A stretch of DNA of 64,000 bases from Candidatus Leptofilum proximum (GCA_016710325.1 JADJXK010000002.1:1302001-1366000), one strand, 5' to 3'; positions 25,385 through 34,042 are shown, counted from the stretch's first letter. The notes: generated by a model not told the origin, from the sequence alone. Numbers and translations: made by a program.

Positions 25385-25675
25385 TTAGCGCCTTAATTGA
25401 AGTTCTTGCAGCCAGCGGCGGAGGCGAGATATGAGGGATAGCGATAAACGCCCTTCTTTGTTGTGAAGATAAGGAGCGATGAAGTACTGTATCTCTGGTA
25501 GCTGATGAAAATGCGCCCCTTGCTTGCTGGCAACGTGGCTGATATGACCGCGCCACAAATCGCCATCTTCACCCCCTTCCTGCCACAATTTTATTACAAA
25601 CGTATGCCGTTCATCGAGATCAGGCACCTGCATCACAACTCCTGGCAACAGGACAATGTCACCTTTGATAGTCAC
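25385..25675 (-). CDS. 96-aa hypothetical protein in the eCIS operon
   Basis: A small soluble protein with GTG start: TIKGDIVLLPGVVMQVPDLD, RHTFVIKLWQEGGEDGDLW and a hydrophobic-basic C-terminus ISRLRRWLQELQLRR. I recognise no family. It has the feel of a short beta domain followed by an amphipathic helix. It lies 35 bp before the ATPase gene and 69 bp after the BTAD regulator stop, all on one strand, so it is probably transcribed with them. A second in-frame start, ATG at residue 15, is possible. A role as ATPase partner or cargo adaptor is only a guess from position. Confidence 0.55.
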   Translation of the reverse strand: MTIKGDIVLLPGVVMQVPDLDERHTFVIKLWQEGGEDGDLWRGHISHVASKQGAHFHQLPEIQYFIAPYLHNKEGRLSLSLISRLRRWLQELQLRR

Positions 25676-25744
25676 AATAGTCTAACAAACCAGTAACTTC
25701 TGGAGCGTCTGTCAGGGTGTCGATGAAGCGCTAGCTCTGTTTGT

Positions 25745-26692
25745 TTATGCCTCAGGATAAATTTTCGGATTTAGCTCCATTGCTAACGTTGTTTGATCAC
25801 CCAAATCAGATTGTGGATTTGTTACAGCCAGGACATTCTTGAGCGTATGCAGTGCTTCTAACAAATTGGGCAACAGCGTATGAATGTTTGGTGCCACAGT
25901 TGCAGGCCGTGACTGTTCGGCCGTTCTATGGATTGGTTGCCCTTTGCATATCTGATCATATAAAGCAGCCGTTTTAGGCTCAGGCTGAACGTTAAACTCG
26001 CTTTTCAAAATAGATTGACACTGTTGGTACTGGCGCAGGGCGGCCGTACGATCGCCGGAAAGATAGTATAAGCGCATCAGACGCCGGTGGGTTCTTTCCC
26101 GCGCCCAGTCGTAGCGTAGACCTGCTAAGCCATGCAGGATACCCTCCTCATACCGGTGACGAGCTTCAAAACAGACCATTAAACGGTCGATAGTGGATAG
26201 ATAAATCAGCTGGAGGTACTCGCGCTCCAGAATGCACCAATCCTGATACCAACCCTCCATGAGGTCCCCTTCGTAGAGTATGATGGCAGTGGTCAAATCC
26301 TGCATATGTTCATCTTTCAGGTCAAACTCAGGTATAGTGGTCGCCACCTTAAATGCCTGCTCAAGAATATGCACATCGATCCACACATCGGCCTGGAGAT
26401 GAACATAAATCCACTCGTTTTCCATAACCAGGATGGTGTCTAATGGCAAATTGAGCTGACTTTCACATTCGCTTTGCAGGCGCCAGAGGGTATCACGCAG
26501 ATATTTTTTGCCTTTGGCAGGCGAAACGTTGCCCCATAACAAATCGATAAGGAATTCACGGGTAAACGGCCGTTTGCGGTTTATCAATAGAAAACAGAAC
26601 ACTTCCTGGGCTTTGGCAGGTATGTTTGTGAGAAGGGTGCCCTGATACTTAATCTTTGCTTTTCCAAATAGGGAAACTTGAAGTTGGGGCAT
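25745..26692 (-). CDS. BTAD/SARP-type transcriptional regulator
   Basis: A 315-aa regulator. The N-terminal OmpR-like winged helix (PQLQVSLFGKAKIKYQG, then PFTREFLIDLLWGNVSPAKG and KYLRDTLWRLQSE) is followed by the BTAD helical domain (residues about 100-250). The BTAD signature is DLMEGWYQDWCILEREYLQL, ERTHRRLMRLYYLSGDRTAA and ALRQYQQCQSILKSEF. The C-terminal 60 residues are variable. SARP proteins activate operons through direct repeats overlapping the promoter. The start follows CAGGAG. As the first gene of the eCIS series it is the best candidate for its activator; the 12-bp repeats at 21147 are a possible target. Confidence 0.88.
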   Translation of the reverse strand: MPQLQVSLFGKAKIKYQGTLLTNIPAKAQEVFCFLLINRKRPFTREFLIDLLWGNVSPAKGKKYLRDTLWRLQSECESQLNLPLDTILVMENEWIYVHLQADVWIDVHILEQAFKVATTIPEFDLKDEHMQDLTTAIILYEGDLMEGWYQDWCILEREYLQLIYLSTIDRLMVCFEARHRYEEGILHGLAGLRYDWARERTHRRLMRLYYLSGDRTAALRQYQQCQSILKSEFNVQPEPKTAALYDQICKGQPIHRTAEQSRPATVAPNIHTLLPNLLEALHTLKNVLAVTNPQSDLGDQTTLAMELNPKIYPEA

Positions 26693-26843
26693 ACTATTCT
26701 CCTGGTAGAAATCGTATGTATTGAATCAAGGATGTCGAACTAATACGGGTATGGGGCGCAATTGCTGGAAAGTTTGCGGGCCGGGCACACTGTACCCAAT
26801 TTTACTCAGGACAATGAGGGTCCGTTCCAAGTAGCACTTACGG

Positions 26844-27341
26844 TTATATTTTGATGTTAGCATTGCGCCATACAAGTATTCCTAACGGCAATCCGACGAG
26901 TAAGGTATGTTCGATGATAGCCTCGATCAGCCACGGCAGGGTTGGCGCTGGGAGCGGAGGCGCTGCACTAAGGGGCGTTACAATCATGTTCATGACAATG
27001 AAAATGCCAAATCCATACAAAAGCGAGCCAACGATAGCGTTACGGCGCAAAAGGGGAATACGGTCAGCGGCGAGGATGAAAACAGCAGCAATGATAAACG
27101 ATATGATCAGGTGAAAGAACAACCCCAGCCAGGCGGTGGCCTTGCCTCCCGCGAAAGCAGCTTCGCCCAATAAGCCGCTGGCGATATATTGCCATATTAA
27201 AATAAACGGGGTCTTTTGAATAAGCGTGACAACAATTCCTTGGTGGATGATTTGGATTATAAAGATAAACATTCCGCCAAGGACAATGGAACGAAGCAGT
27301 GAATTGTGGTTTTCAAGAGGCTTGCTGGCAATAGCAGACAT
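26844..27341 (-). CDS. four-helix membrane protein (YagU/DUF1440-like)
   Basis: A 165-aa membrane protein with about four transmembrane segments: SIVLGGMFIFIIQIIHQGIV, GLFFHLIISFIIAAVFIL, AIVGSLLYGFGIFIVMNMIV and IEHTLLVGLPLGILVW. The pattern of a short periplasmic HQGIV and a FHLIISF segment resembles YagU/DUF1440-type inner-membrane proteins, whose function is poorly defined. The start follows AAAGGAG. The intervals on both sides (about 150 and 130 bp) show no gene. The absence of ACGGCCGT over this gene is weakly consistent with foreign origin. Confidence 0.6.
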   Translation of the reverse strand: MSAIASKPLENHNSLLRSIVLGGMFIFIIQIIHQGIVVTLIQKTPFILIWQYIASGLLGEAAFAGGKATAWLGLFFHLIISFIIAAVFILAADRIPLLRRNAIVGSLLYGFGIFIVMNMIVTPLSAAPPLPAPTLPWLIEAIIEHTLLVGLPLGILVWRNANIKI

Positions 27342-27473
27342 TTTAAGTTCTCCTTTTTGTGTTTGATTCTGAAACTTAGACGCCCAATTGCGTCATCATA
27401 AACTTGTTTCTGTTACATGGGGAGCGCCGTTATCGGCCGTTCCCCGGATGCCAATAGCTACATCGACTGCCCA

Positions 27474-27767
27474 TCAAGACAGTCGACTAATAACGGTGGC
27501 CCTGAATGGCGCGACCAACAGCTCTCCCAAAGGCGCGTAAATACCATTGGCCATCGCTTCCTGTATATGCGCCGCCCGCGCCTCGGCCGACTCCCAATCG
27601 GCAATCTCAACCAATATGTCAGGGTTGTCGAGCACCTCGTAGCGCGTGCTGCCCAAAAAACCACGCTGATCCGATCCATGTTTGGCCACAATACTCTCAA
27701 TCAGATGCTTAAGCTCAACCCGTTTGCCCGGTTTAGCCTGTAATTCAACGATCACCTTGATTGTCAT
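27474..27767 (-). CDS. antibiotic biosynthesis monooxygenase (ABM)-domain protein
   Basis: A 97-aa dimeric ferredoxin-like fold protein: TIKVIVELQAKPGKRVELKH, then DQRGFLGSTRYEVLDNPD, ILVEIADWESAEARAAHIQE. It matches the ABM/YgiN-type family, which includes quinol monooxygenases and heme-degrading enzymes. No residue identifies the substrate; the helical EIADW and AHIQ motifs are structural. The start has GGAG upstream. It lies 18 bp after the secreted protein gene (27786), possibly co-transcribed with it. Confidence 0.82.
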   Translation of the reverse strand: MTIKVIVELQAKPGKRVELKHLIESIVAKHGSDQRGFLGSTRYEVLDNPDILVEIADWESAEARAAHIQEAMANGIYAPLGELLVAPFRATVISRLS

Positions 27768-27785
27768 TTCATTTTCTCCTTTGAG

Positions 27786-28529
27786 TTACCCGCCCGTGCA
27801 GGTTGGCAAAAACGTCGTGCCACTGACAATGATGACGACACTTGTCACTTGCGCATATGCACGAGTGCACGTCGTTTGCCATCCTGTTATGCCCGTATAA
27901 TGCTGAACTAACACACCAACATTCGTTGCCTCTCCTGGGATTGTCAGGGTGACACCTTGGTTGACGTTAAAAACGCCACTATACAGACTTTGGAGAGGTA
28001 AGCCGGGTAGATTGTACGAAACGTAATAGTGGACAAAGAATGCGCCGGTGTTATAGACCGTAATGGATGCTGAGGGAACGGCCGTTGGTGTGCTGGTTGG
28101 CGTTGCGGTGTGTGTGGGTGTGAATGTCGGTGTCGCCGTGCTTGTCGCAGTCGCTGTGCTCGTTGGCGTCGCCGTGTTTGTGGGGGTAGGTGTTGATGTC
28201 GCCGTACTGGTCGCAGTCGCTGTGCTCATTGGCGTCGCGGTGTTCGTCGGGGTTGCTGTCAATGTCGCGTTACTCGTGGGCGTAACCGTTGGCGTTGGTG
28301 TGCATAACCTGGGATCCGTCGTTGGTCTGCTGGCTGGTCCACCTGGTCTGGGTGTTCGGATAATGCACGCAGGACGGCCAGCCACGCTGCTCTCGGCCGC
28401 ATTAATGTTTATTCCTGTGGCGGCCTGCGACCGCAGCGGGAGGGCGAATAGTGCGACCAGCCCCAGTAGGACTATTAGAGTGGTGTAACTTAGTTTTTTC
28501 TTTGTTTCATTCTTCTGTTGTTTGGACAT
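27786..28529 (-). CDS. secreted T/P/A/S-rich protein with low-complexity stalk
   Basis: A 247-aa protein. The N-terminus is a signal peptide (basic MSKQQKNETKKK, hydrophobic TLIVLLGLVALFALPL, then SQAA). After about 40 residues comes a threonine-rich stalk made of TPTNTATPTSTAT-like units (about residues 78-155), then a compact C-terminal domain: SITVYNTGAFFVHYYVSYNL and GEATNVGVLVQHYTGITGWQ. Thr/Pro stalks usually display a terminal domain on the cell surface and are common in Chloroflexota. Two cysteines near the C-terminus (TTCTRA, LPTCTGG) could form a disulfide. Function unknown. Confidence 0.75.
   Translation of the reverse strand: MSKQQKNETKKKLSYTTLIVLLGLVALFALPLRSQAATGININAAESSVAGRPACIIRTPRPGGPASRPTTDPRLCTPTPTVTPTSNATLTATPTNTATPMSTATATSTATSTPTPTNTATPTSTATATSTATPTFTPTHTATPTSTPTAVPSASITVYNTGAFFVHYYVSYNLPGLPLQSLYSGVFNVNQGVTLTIPGEATNVGVLVQHYTGITGWQTTCTRAYAQVTSVVIIVSGTTFLPTCTGG
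28080..28315. repeat. low-complexity coding repeat (Thr-x-Thr-x)
   Basis: A degenerate 12-to-18-bp repeat with plus-strand units such as GTTGGCGTTGCGGTG and GTCGCTGTGCTCGTTGGCG, encoding the Thr/Pro/Ala/Ser stalk of the secreted protein on the minus strand. It is a slippage-prone coding repeat. It is not a CRISPR array: units are contiguous, with no unique spacers. Confidence 0.8.
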
Positions 28530-28590
28530 GATTTTTCTCTTTGTGCGAGCTGCGATCCGGCTCGAACCGCAGCAACGGTTATAGGTTTTT

Positions 28591-28614
28591 GGAACAAATG
28601 CTGTTTTTTGTTCC
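28591..28614. promoter_or_regulatory. inverted repeat in a divergent intergenic region
   Basis: A perfect 8-bp inverted repeat, GGAACAAA and TTTGTTCC separated by 8 bp, lies in the 144-bp gap between the secreted protein gene (minus) and the BTAD/NB-ARC regulator (plus). It could be a dimeric repressor or activator site for either gene. No clear -10/-35 pair could be assigned. Confidence 0.35.
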
Positions 28615-28673
28615 CTGTGCTATATTTTCCACTTTAGCGAGACCCCATTAATCCATCATTATTTGGGACTGTT

Positions 28674-31658
28674 TTGGCTGAACTAAATTTTTCTTTACTC
28701 GGCCGTTTGCAGATTGAGCATCGTCGGTTGGGTACGATCACCCTCACCAACCGCAAGGCGATCGGTCTGTTGGCTTACCTCTTGATCGAGTCGGATCACG
28801 CGCATGGCCGTGAATCTTTGCTTGGCCTGCTGTGGCCCGACCTGCCGACTGCTGCCGCTCAAAACAATCTTCGTGTCACCTGGGCGCATCTTCAAAAAAC
28901 CCTGGGAACAAGCGCTGCCGCCGAACAGCCCCATCTGCTTGGTGACCGGCTCACCTTGCGCTTCAACCCCCTCAGCGATCACCAACTGGATGCAACCCGC
29001 TTTCGCACATTAATCGAAGCCTGCCGCCTCCACCCCCACCCCGTCCCAAACGATTGCGCTGAATGTGCCGCCCGGCTGGCGGAGGCGCTTGACCTGGTGC
29101 GCGGCGATTTTTTGGACCAATTCGCCCTGCCTAACTGTTTACAGTTTGACGAGTGGCTCCTCCTGCAGCGCCAACAGTTCCAGGTGCAGGTAACGGCCGT
29201 GCTGGAACAACTGGCTGCCTTTCACGAACGCGCTGGTCAACTGGCTGAAGCCGCACACGTCATACGCCGCCTGCTTGAATACGACCCGCAGCGCGAAGCC
29301 GCCTATCGTCAATTGATGCGCGTGCTGGCCCGCGCAGACCAGCGCAGCGCCGCCCTGGATGTCTACGAAACATGCCGCCGGGCACTGGCAGCCGAGCTTG
29401 GCCTGGCCCCGGCCGTTGAAACCGTGACGTTGGCCGAACAGATCCGCGCCCATGCGCCGTTCGAGTCGCAGGCAACGCAAACCGCTTTGCCGCCTGTTCT
29501 GACGCGCTTTTTTGGCCGCCAGCAAGAGTCCGCCCGCCTGGTGGATCTTCTCTCGCGCCGGACCGTCAGACTGGTGACATTGGCCGGACCAGGCGGCGTC
29601 GGGAAGACGCGCCTGGCGATCGAGGTTGCTCAGCGCATGGCCGGCGTTTTTGCCCAGGACATCTGCCTCGTCGAATTAGCAGGCGTTACTGACGGAAGTT
29701 CGGTGGATGACGCAGTCGCGGCGGCGCTGCATTTGCCAACCACGGGTCGCTCGTCCACCGGCGCCATTGTGGATTACCTGCGCGACAAGACCGTGCTCCT
29801 GGTACTGGATAACTGCGAACACCTGGTCAGGGCCTGCGCCCGCCTCGTCCAAACCCTCTGCCGCGAGGCGGCGGGGCTGACCGTCCTGACGACGAGCCGC
29901 ATCCCGCTTCGCCTGGCCGAGGAGCACGTGGTCCGGCTGGAACCATTGACCACTCCCACCGTCAATGGCGCGGAACGACTTACGGTTGCCGAAGCGCTGA
30001 GCTTCGACTCGGTGCAGTTGTTCACCAACCGCGCGGCACAATCGCTGCTGCATTTCACGCTCACCGACGCCAATGTGCTGGCGGTGGCTCGTATCTGCCA
30101 ACAGCTTGACGGCATCCCCCTGGCCATCGAAATCGCCGCCGCCCAAGTCCGCGCCCTGCCCATCGAAACCATCGCCGAACGGCTGGGTCAACGCTTTGCC
30201 TGGCTGAATCGACAGGTGGCCGGAACCCTGCCGCGCCAGCGCACCTTGCATACCTTGATTGACTGGTCCTTTGGACTCCTGAGCCGTCAGGCGCGCCCGG
30301 TATTGCGCCAATTGGCAGTCTTTGCCGGGGGGTGGACCTTGGCAGCCGCCGAGGCGGTCAGCGCAGCAGGTGAGCCATGCGCCGAGATCCTGGCCGAACT
30401 GGTAGACCACTCGCTGGTAGCCTTTGGGGCGGATGCCGAACACCAGCGGTACAGCATGCACGAGACCATCCGCCAGTTTGCCCAAGAGCAGTTACGCGGC
30501 AGCGATCAAGAGGCCGATGCGCGGGAACGACATGCCCGCTACTATGCGGAGCTTGTTGCCCGCGCGGCGGAGAACCGAACCGGACAACCATTCCCCGAGC
30601 GTCTGCGGACTGTCGTGGATGACCACGATAACGTGGGGCGAGCATTCGAATGGTTGGTTGTGCACGATGGCGAACAGGCACTGGCTTTGGTCACACAGTT
30701 AGGTACGAACCTGAATTTCTGGGAACTGGGCGGCTTTTTCCAAGAAGGACGTCGCTGGCTCCAGCATGCCTTAGAGGATACTCGGGGGTCGGTTTCGCTC
30801 CAGCGCGGACACGCTTTGCTAGCGGCGGCTGATCTATCCTCGGCAATCACCGATTTCGACTATGGGTTGCAGTGCATTCAGCAAGCACAGGAGTTATTTC
30901 AGCAACTTGGCAACCAGCGAGGGGAAATCGACGCCCGGTTGACGTATTGCAATCTGGCCCCTCTTGCTGGCAAAGAAGCGAATGTACAAGCGCAGGCTGA
31001 AGAAGCGCTGCGGATGGCTGAGCAGCTCTCCTACAATTTTGGGATAGCAAAGGCCAAGCGGGTACTGGCAAACATTGCTTATGATAACGATATGCCTGAA
31101 GCAGCACTTCGATATGATCTTCCTAACGTCGCCCTGTGGCGCGAACTAGACAGCCCGTTTGAACTTGCATCGGCCCTTATTAGTCTTGGTGTAGTCCTGT
31201 TGGAAATTGGTGAACACGTAGCGGCGAAACAGGCGTTCGAGGAATGCCGCGACATTTACAAATCACTGGGTTACCAGCGCGGTGTCGCCCTGGCCATGCA
31301 TAACCTGGGAGAAACCGCTCATAAGATGGGGGAGTATGCGAAGGCCAGGGATTTTCTCTGCGAATCGTTGCGTATTCGCCGCCGTTTGGTCCTGCCACGA
31401 GGCTATCCCTACTCATTTGAACTGCTCGCCCAGGTCAACGAAAGTGAAGGGCGCTACGAACAAGCCGTTCAACTCCTGGCGGCTTCCAAAACCTTGCGGG
31501 TTCGCATTGGGGCACCGCTGGAACCAGTCGCACAGAAGCATGTAACGGCCGTATTGACTAGAGCCCGCGCCAGGCTTGGGGATGTGGCGTTTGAACTGGC
31601 ATGGTCCAAAGGCGCAACGATGACCACGGAGCAAGCAATCACCCTCGCCCTGAGTTGA
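28674..31658 (+). CDS. BTAD - NB-ARC ATPase - TPR transcriptional regulator (AfsR-like)
   Basis: A 994-aa regulator. The N-terminal winged helix begins ELNFSLLGRLQIEHRRLG, with LLGLLWPDLPTAAAQNNLR. The BTAD domain (about 100-255) includes RGDFLDQFALPNCLQFDEWL and AALDVYETCRRALAAELGL. An NB-ARC-type NTPase follows, with P-loop GPGGVGKT (305-312), LVLDNCEHL as Walker B, and DGIPLAIEIAAAQVRALP. The C-terminal 350 residues are TPR-like (YDNDMPEAALRYDLPNVALW, GVALAMHNLGETAHKMGEYA). The start is TTG. Such STAND-type regulators sense a ligand through the TPR part and switch by ATP binding. It is divergent from the secreted protein gene; targets are unknown. Confidence 0.93.
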   Translation: MAELNFSLLGRLQIEHRRLGTITLTNRKAIGLLAYLLIESDHAHGRESLLGLLWPDLPTAAAQNNLRVTWAHLQKTLGTSAAAEQPHLLGDRLTLRFNPLSDHQLDATRFRTLIEACRLHPHPVPNDCAECAARLAEALDLVRGDFLDQFALPNCLQFDEWLLLQRQQFQVQVTAVLEQLAAFHERAGQLAEAAHVIRRLLEYDPQREAAYRQLMRVLARADQRSAALDVYETCRRALAAELGLAPAVETVTLAEQIRAHAPFESQATQTALPPVLTRFFGRQQESARLVDLLSRRTVRLVTLAGPGGVGKTRLAIEVAQRMAGVFAQDICLVELAGVTDGSSVDDAVAAALHLPTTGRSSTGAIVDYLRDKTVLLVLDNCEHLVRACARLVQTLCREAAGLTVLTTSRIPLRLAEEHVVRLEPLTTPTVNGAERLTVAEALSFDSVQLFTNRAAQSLLHFTLTDANVLAVARICQQLDGIPLAIEIAAAQVRALPIETIAERLGQRFAWLNRQVAGTLPRQRTLHTLIDWSFGLLSRQARPVLRQLAVFAGGWTLAAAEAVSAAGEPCAEILAELVDHSLVAFGADAEHQRYSMHETIRQFAQEQLRGSDQEADARERHARYYAELVARAAENRTGQPFPERLRTVVDDHDNVGRAFEWLVVHDGEQALALVTQLGTNLNFWELGGFFQEGRRWLQHALEDTRGSVSLQRGHALLAAADLSSAITDFDYGLQCIQQAQELFQQLGNQRGEIDARLTYCNLAPLAGKEANVQAQAEEALRMAEQLSYNFGIAKAKRVLANIAYDNDMPEAALRYDLPNVALWRELDSPFELASALISLGVVLLEIGEHVAAKQAFEECRDIYKSLGYQRGVALAMHNLGETAHKMGEYAKARDFLCESLRIRRRLVLPRGYPYSFELLAQVNESEGRYEQAVQLLAASKTLRVRIGAPLEPVAQKHVTAVLTRARARLGDVAFELAWSKGATMTTEQAITLALS

Positions 31659-31675
31659 GCGAATTTGCGCCCTGG

Positions 31676-32078
31676 CTAAAGGGTAATTATGGCATCAGTG
31701 CACGATTGGACAGCTAGATGCAGGCCTTGCCAATGGAGGCGTATACGATATGCAAGGAGATCGTCGCAATTTGCTCTATTGATGGCTTCATAGAGGTTCA
31801 CCAACAACATCTGGAAAACGCGAAAGAGCCTGGTTTCGAGTGTCAAATATAGTGACGTAGGCGCGTTTAATCGCCCAGCGCCGATAGTAAAGTGCAACCA
31901 GATAACGAGCGGGCAGGTGCTCCGGGTCGAGTTCACTGGTCAGGAAACTCCGCGAACTGTTCCCATACAACACGTCAACCCGGCGCACCTGCTGGCAGTC
32001 ACACCCGCGCGTATTTAGACAATGGTATCGTTTCAAAAGAGGGGAGTTTTGACCAGAACTTGGGCCCGAGATATGCAA
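31676..32078 (-). pseudogene. IS4-type transposase remnant
   Basis: The minus strand contains, in more than one frame, pieces of the C-terminal half of an IS4-type transposase: SRSFLTSELDPEHLPARYLV, then ALYYRRWAIKRAYVTIFDTR, and downstream RVFQMLLVNLYEAINRA. The LP..Y.VALY..RW.I..AY pattern is the family hallmark around the catalytic glutamate region, but that residue cannot be placed. There is no start, no intact frame and no recognisable ends. The plus strand of 31659-32240 otherwise holds no gene. Confidence 0.6.
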
Positions 32079-32242
32079 AAAATATGATTACGACATCTCA
32101 TTCTAGAGAGTGAGATCGGGATGGGGAAAGTTGGGATGGGTGACCGCTATTGGGAAACTGCTCCTTTTCTTTGCCGAACGTATATTAGGGTCACTTGAGT
32201 TGACCCGTGCTTTTCACAGTAAAGACTCCTGGTAAAGAAAAC

Positions 32243-33446
32243 TAAGTGCATTGTTAGCTTGATTATTGAACATTTACAATTGGATAAAGTCGTTTCAGCT
32301 TGATCCGGGCATCCTCGGTTGTGAAGCGCCAATCAATGCCCACTTGCTTTTGATTGCGTTCTTCTTGCCACACTTTGGCTCTGGCAGTCACCGTCTCAAT
32401 GTCGGGCAAACGCGATTTCAAGCTTTGCCGTCGTAGAGCTGACAGTTCACACTCGGCCATGTTCAGCCAACTGGCATGAACCGGTGTGTAATGCCACTCA
32501 ATCTTATTGGCAATTCGGCGAGCCTCAAGCGGCGCAAATCGCTCATACAAACAGGCAGCATGGTGAATGTTGAGGTTATCGGTCACCAAGACAATCTTTT
32601 GGCTGTCGGATACACTTCATCCACCAGTTCCTTGAGCACCTGGGCAAAATCCAGTTTGGTTCGCTGCGGACTGACCCAAACCCGACGAAAACCGGCCAAG
32701 GGTTCAACCGCCAAAAAGAGCGAGCACTTGCCATGCCGCTCATATTCATGGTCTTCCCGTTTGGGTTGGCCGGGTTCCAGTGGCAGTGAACCGCGTGGCG
32801 TGGTGCGCAATGCCTTCTGAATTTCATCCAGGCAAACCTGCGGATAGTCGGCATCATAGGGTCGTTGGTAGACGTCCAGAATATCTTCCATCTGGGCCAC
32901 AAAGCGTGCCCCAGGCTGCGGCATATTCCACGATTTCACTTGCCAAGGCTTAAGTTCATTTTTTTAGCGCTTCTCCGACAGCGACATGGCTAATCGAGTC
33001 GATGATTTCTAATGACACCAATCTGTCAGCCAGTAAGCGCAGGGTCCAGCGGTCATAGCCTTCAGGCGGGTCGCTGCAAGCTAGCGCCACCAGATGAGCT
33101 TCTGCTGCACCGTCAATCTTGGGTTTAGCCCCCGGTCGTTGCTTTTCGTACAGGGCACGGTTTAATCCTTGGCTGAAGTAACGCTCTTTCAGGTTGTAGA
33201 TGGTGCCTTGGCTGACCATCGCGGCCTCAATGACTTGCTGAATCGTTCGGGCCTCCCCTTGACTGCGGTCCAGAAGGAGCAGCGCTCTGGCTCGGGCGAT
33301 GACTCGGGCGGAATGGACGCCAGACTTTATCAATTGTTCAAGTTCAGTTCGTTCGTTCTGTTTCAGATAGATATGTTTATGTGTACTCATGCCCGTATTG
33401 TGGACACTTTTGAATTAATTACAACTTTTAGCTTAACGATGCACTA
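32243..33446. mobile_element. IS630-family insertion sequence
   Basis: An element of about 1.2 kb with related inverted ends: the left end reads TAAGTGCATTGTTAGCTT (from 32243). The right end, read in reverse from about 33446, gives TAGTGCATCGTTAAGCTAA. They differ at a few positions, so exact ends are uncertain by 1-2 bp. IS630 elements insert at TA, and a TA is present at both ends. Inside is one transposase gene on the minus strand, split into three frames. It contains no ACGGCCGT, unlike the host sequence around it. Confidence 0.75.
32263..33390 (-). pseudogene. IS630 transposase, three frames (one programmed-looking frameshift, one probable lesion)
   Basis: Frame 1 (33390-32956) encodes the helix-turn-helix part: RTELEQLIKSGVHSARVIAR and MVSQGTIYNLKERYFSQGL. 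It ends at an A7 run (32959-32965 on the plus strand as Ts) whose codon phasing is A AAA AAA, a standard -1 slippery heptamer; slipping continues as NELKPWQVKSWNMPQPG. Frame 2 (32939-32583) carries the first DDE part. A second -1 change near 32597 is needed to join frame 3 (32589-32263), which starts VTDNLNIHHAACLYERF and has WHYTPVHASWLNMAECE with the last catalytic Glu. The first shift could be programmed, as known for this family; the second looks like a one-base deletion, so the gene is probably dead. Confidence 0.75.
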
Positions 33447-33480
33447 AGTTTGAAAACCGGTTTACGAGTTCGTTTGCTCC

Positions 33481-33506
33481 TCGGTTCAAATTCGGCTGCC
33501 CCGACA
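33481..33506 (+). repeat. tRNA-Pro-like 3'-end fragment, copy 2
   Basis: Reads TCGGTTCAAATTCGGCTGCC followed by CCGACA, then GAAAACGGCCG a few bases on. It lies 35 bp beyond the IS630 right end and directly before a strong hairpin terminator. Same strand and same layout as the copies at 4725 and 45644. No tRNA 5' half upstream. Confidence 0.7.
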
Positions 33507-33512
33507 GACGTA

Positions 33513-33550
33513 GAAAACGGCCGTTTCTCACTGAGAGACGGCCGTTTTTT
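33513..33550. terminator. rho-independent terminator built from two ACGGCCGT palindromes
   Basis: GAAAACGGCCGTTTCTC and GAGAGACGGCCGTTTT form a stem of about 16 bp with one mismatch and a 3-base loop, followed by six Ts on the plus strand; a run of As on the other side makes it potentially bidirectional. It directly follows tRNA-like copy 2, as a tRNA terminator would. Confidence 0.75.
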
Positions 33551-33848
33551 GCTGCTCTGGCGCAACCTGCACTGAGATACATTGGTCAGCTTTTTAGTAA
33601 ACAATCGTTCTGGACCCATGACGAATAAAAGCAGAAATTTATCATGTTCTACCGATGACAAAAATCACTTGAAATCACAGCATTCGTAACTGATGAAAAA
33701 GGGGGAAAAGTGTTAATTTAGGCATTGTGTGGATTGCGCTCTCTATCCTGAACATTAAGTAAATCGGGTTAACAATGCCATGTTCAAGCAACTGTTTCAC
33801 CGACAAGAAACAGGCGGAGAAAACGGCCGTTCCCCCGCCCCAGTAAGT

Positions 33849-33989
33849 CACCTCATTTGTCTACAAGGTGCCACTAAACCATTTGCCACGCCAGCCGGCG
33901 GTTTCCCAGCACTCTGCCACGTCAATTTGAAGATCAAACAAGGTCAGTTTATCGCCGATGTTGACAAATCAACCGGCACAACGGCTGGG
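33849..33989 (+). pseudogene. ABC transporter ATPase N-terminal fragment
   Basis: Within an 81-codon open frame, residues about 24-70 resemble the start of a MacB/LolD-type ABC ATPase: ICLQGATKPFATPAGGFPAL, then CHVNLKIKQGQFIADV, then DKSTGTT in place of the Walker A (normally GKSGSGKTT). The Walker A is destroyed and the rest of the gene is absent. The surrounding 33560-34036 has no other coding signal. It is most simply debris from an earlier rearrangement near the tRNA-like repeat. Confidence 0.5.
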
Positions 33990-34042
33990 GATCTAGTGAA
34001 ACCATTGACCTTGAATGACAAATGATTTGAGGGAGGTTGATG

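Noticed and set aside
28080..28315. CRISPR-like repeat array
   Set aside because: Units are contiguous, degenerate and in frame within a secreted protein; there are no spacers or cas genes.
29139..30485. Minus-strand frames of 100-270 codons within the BTAD/NB-ARC regulator
   Set aside because: GC-rich shadow frames of a gene whose plus-strand product has full domain structure.
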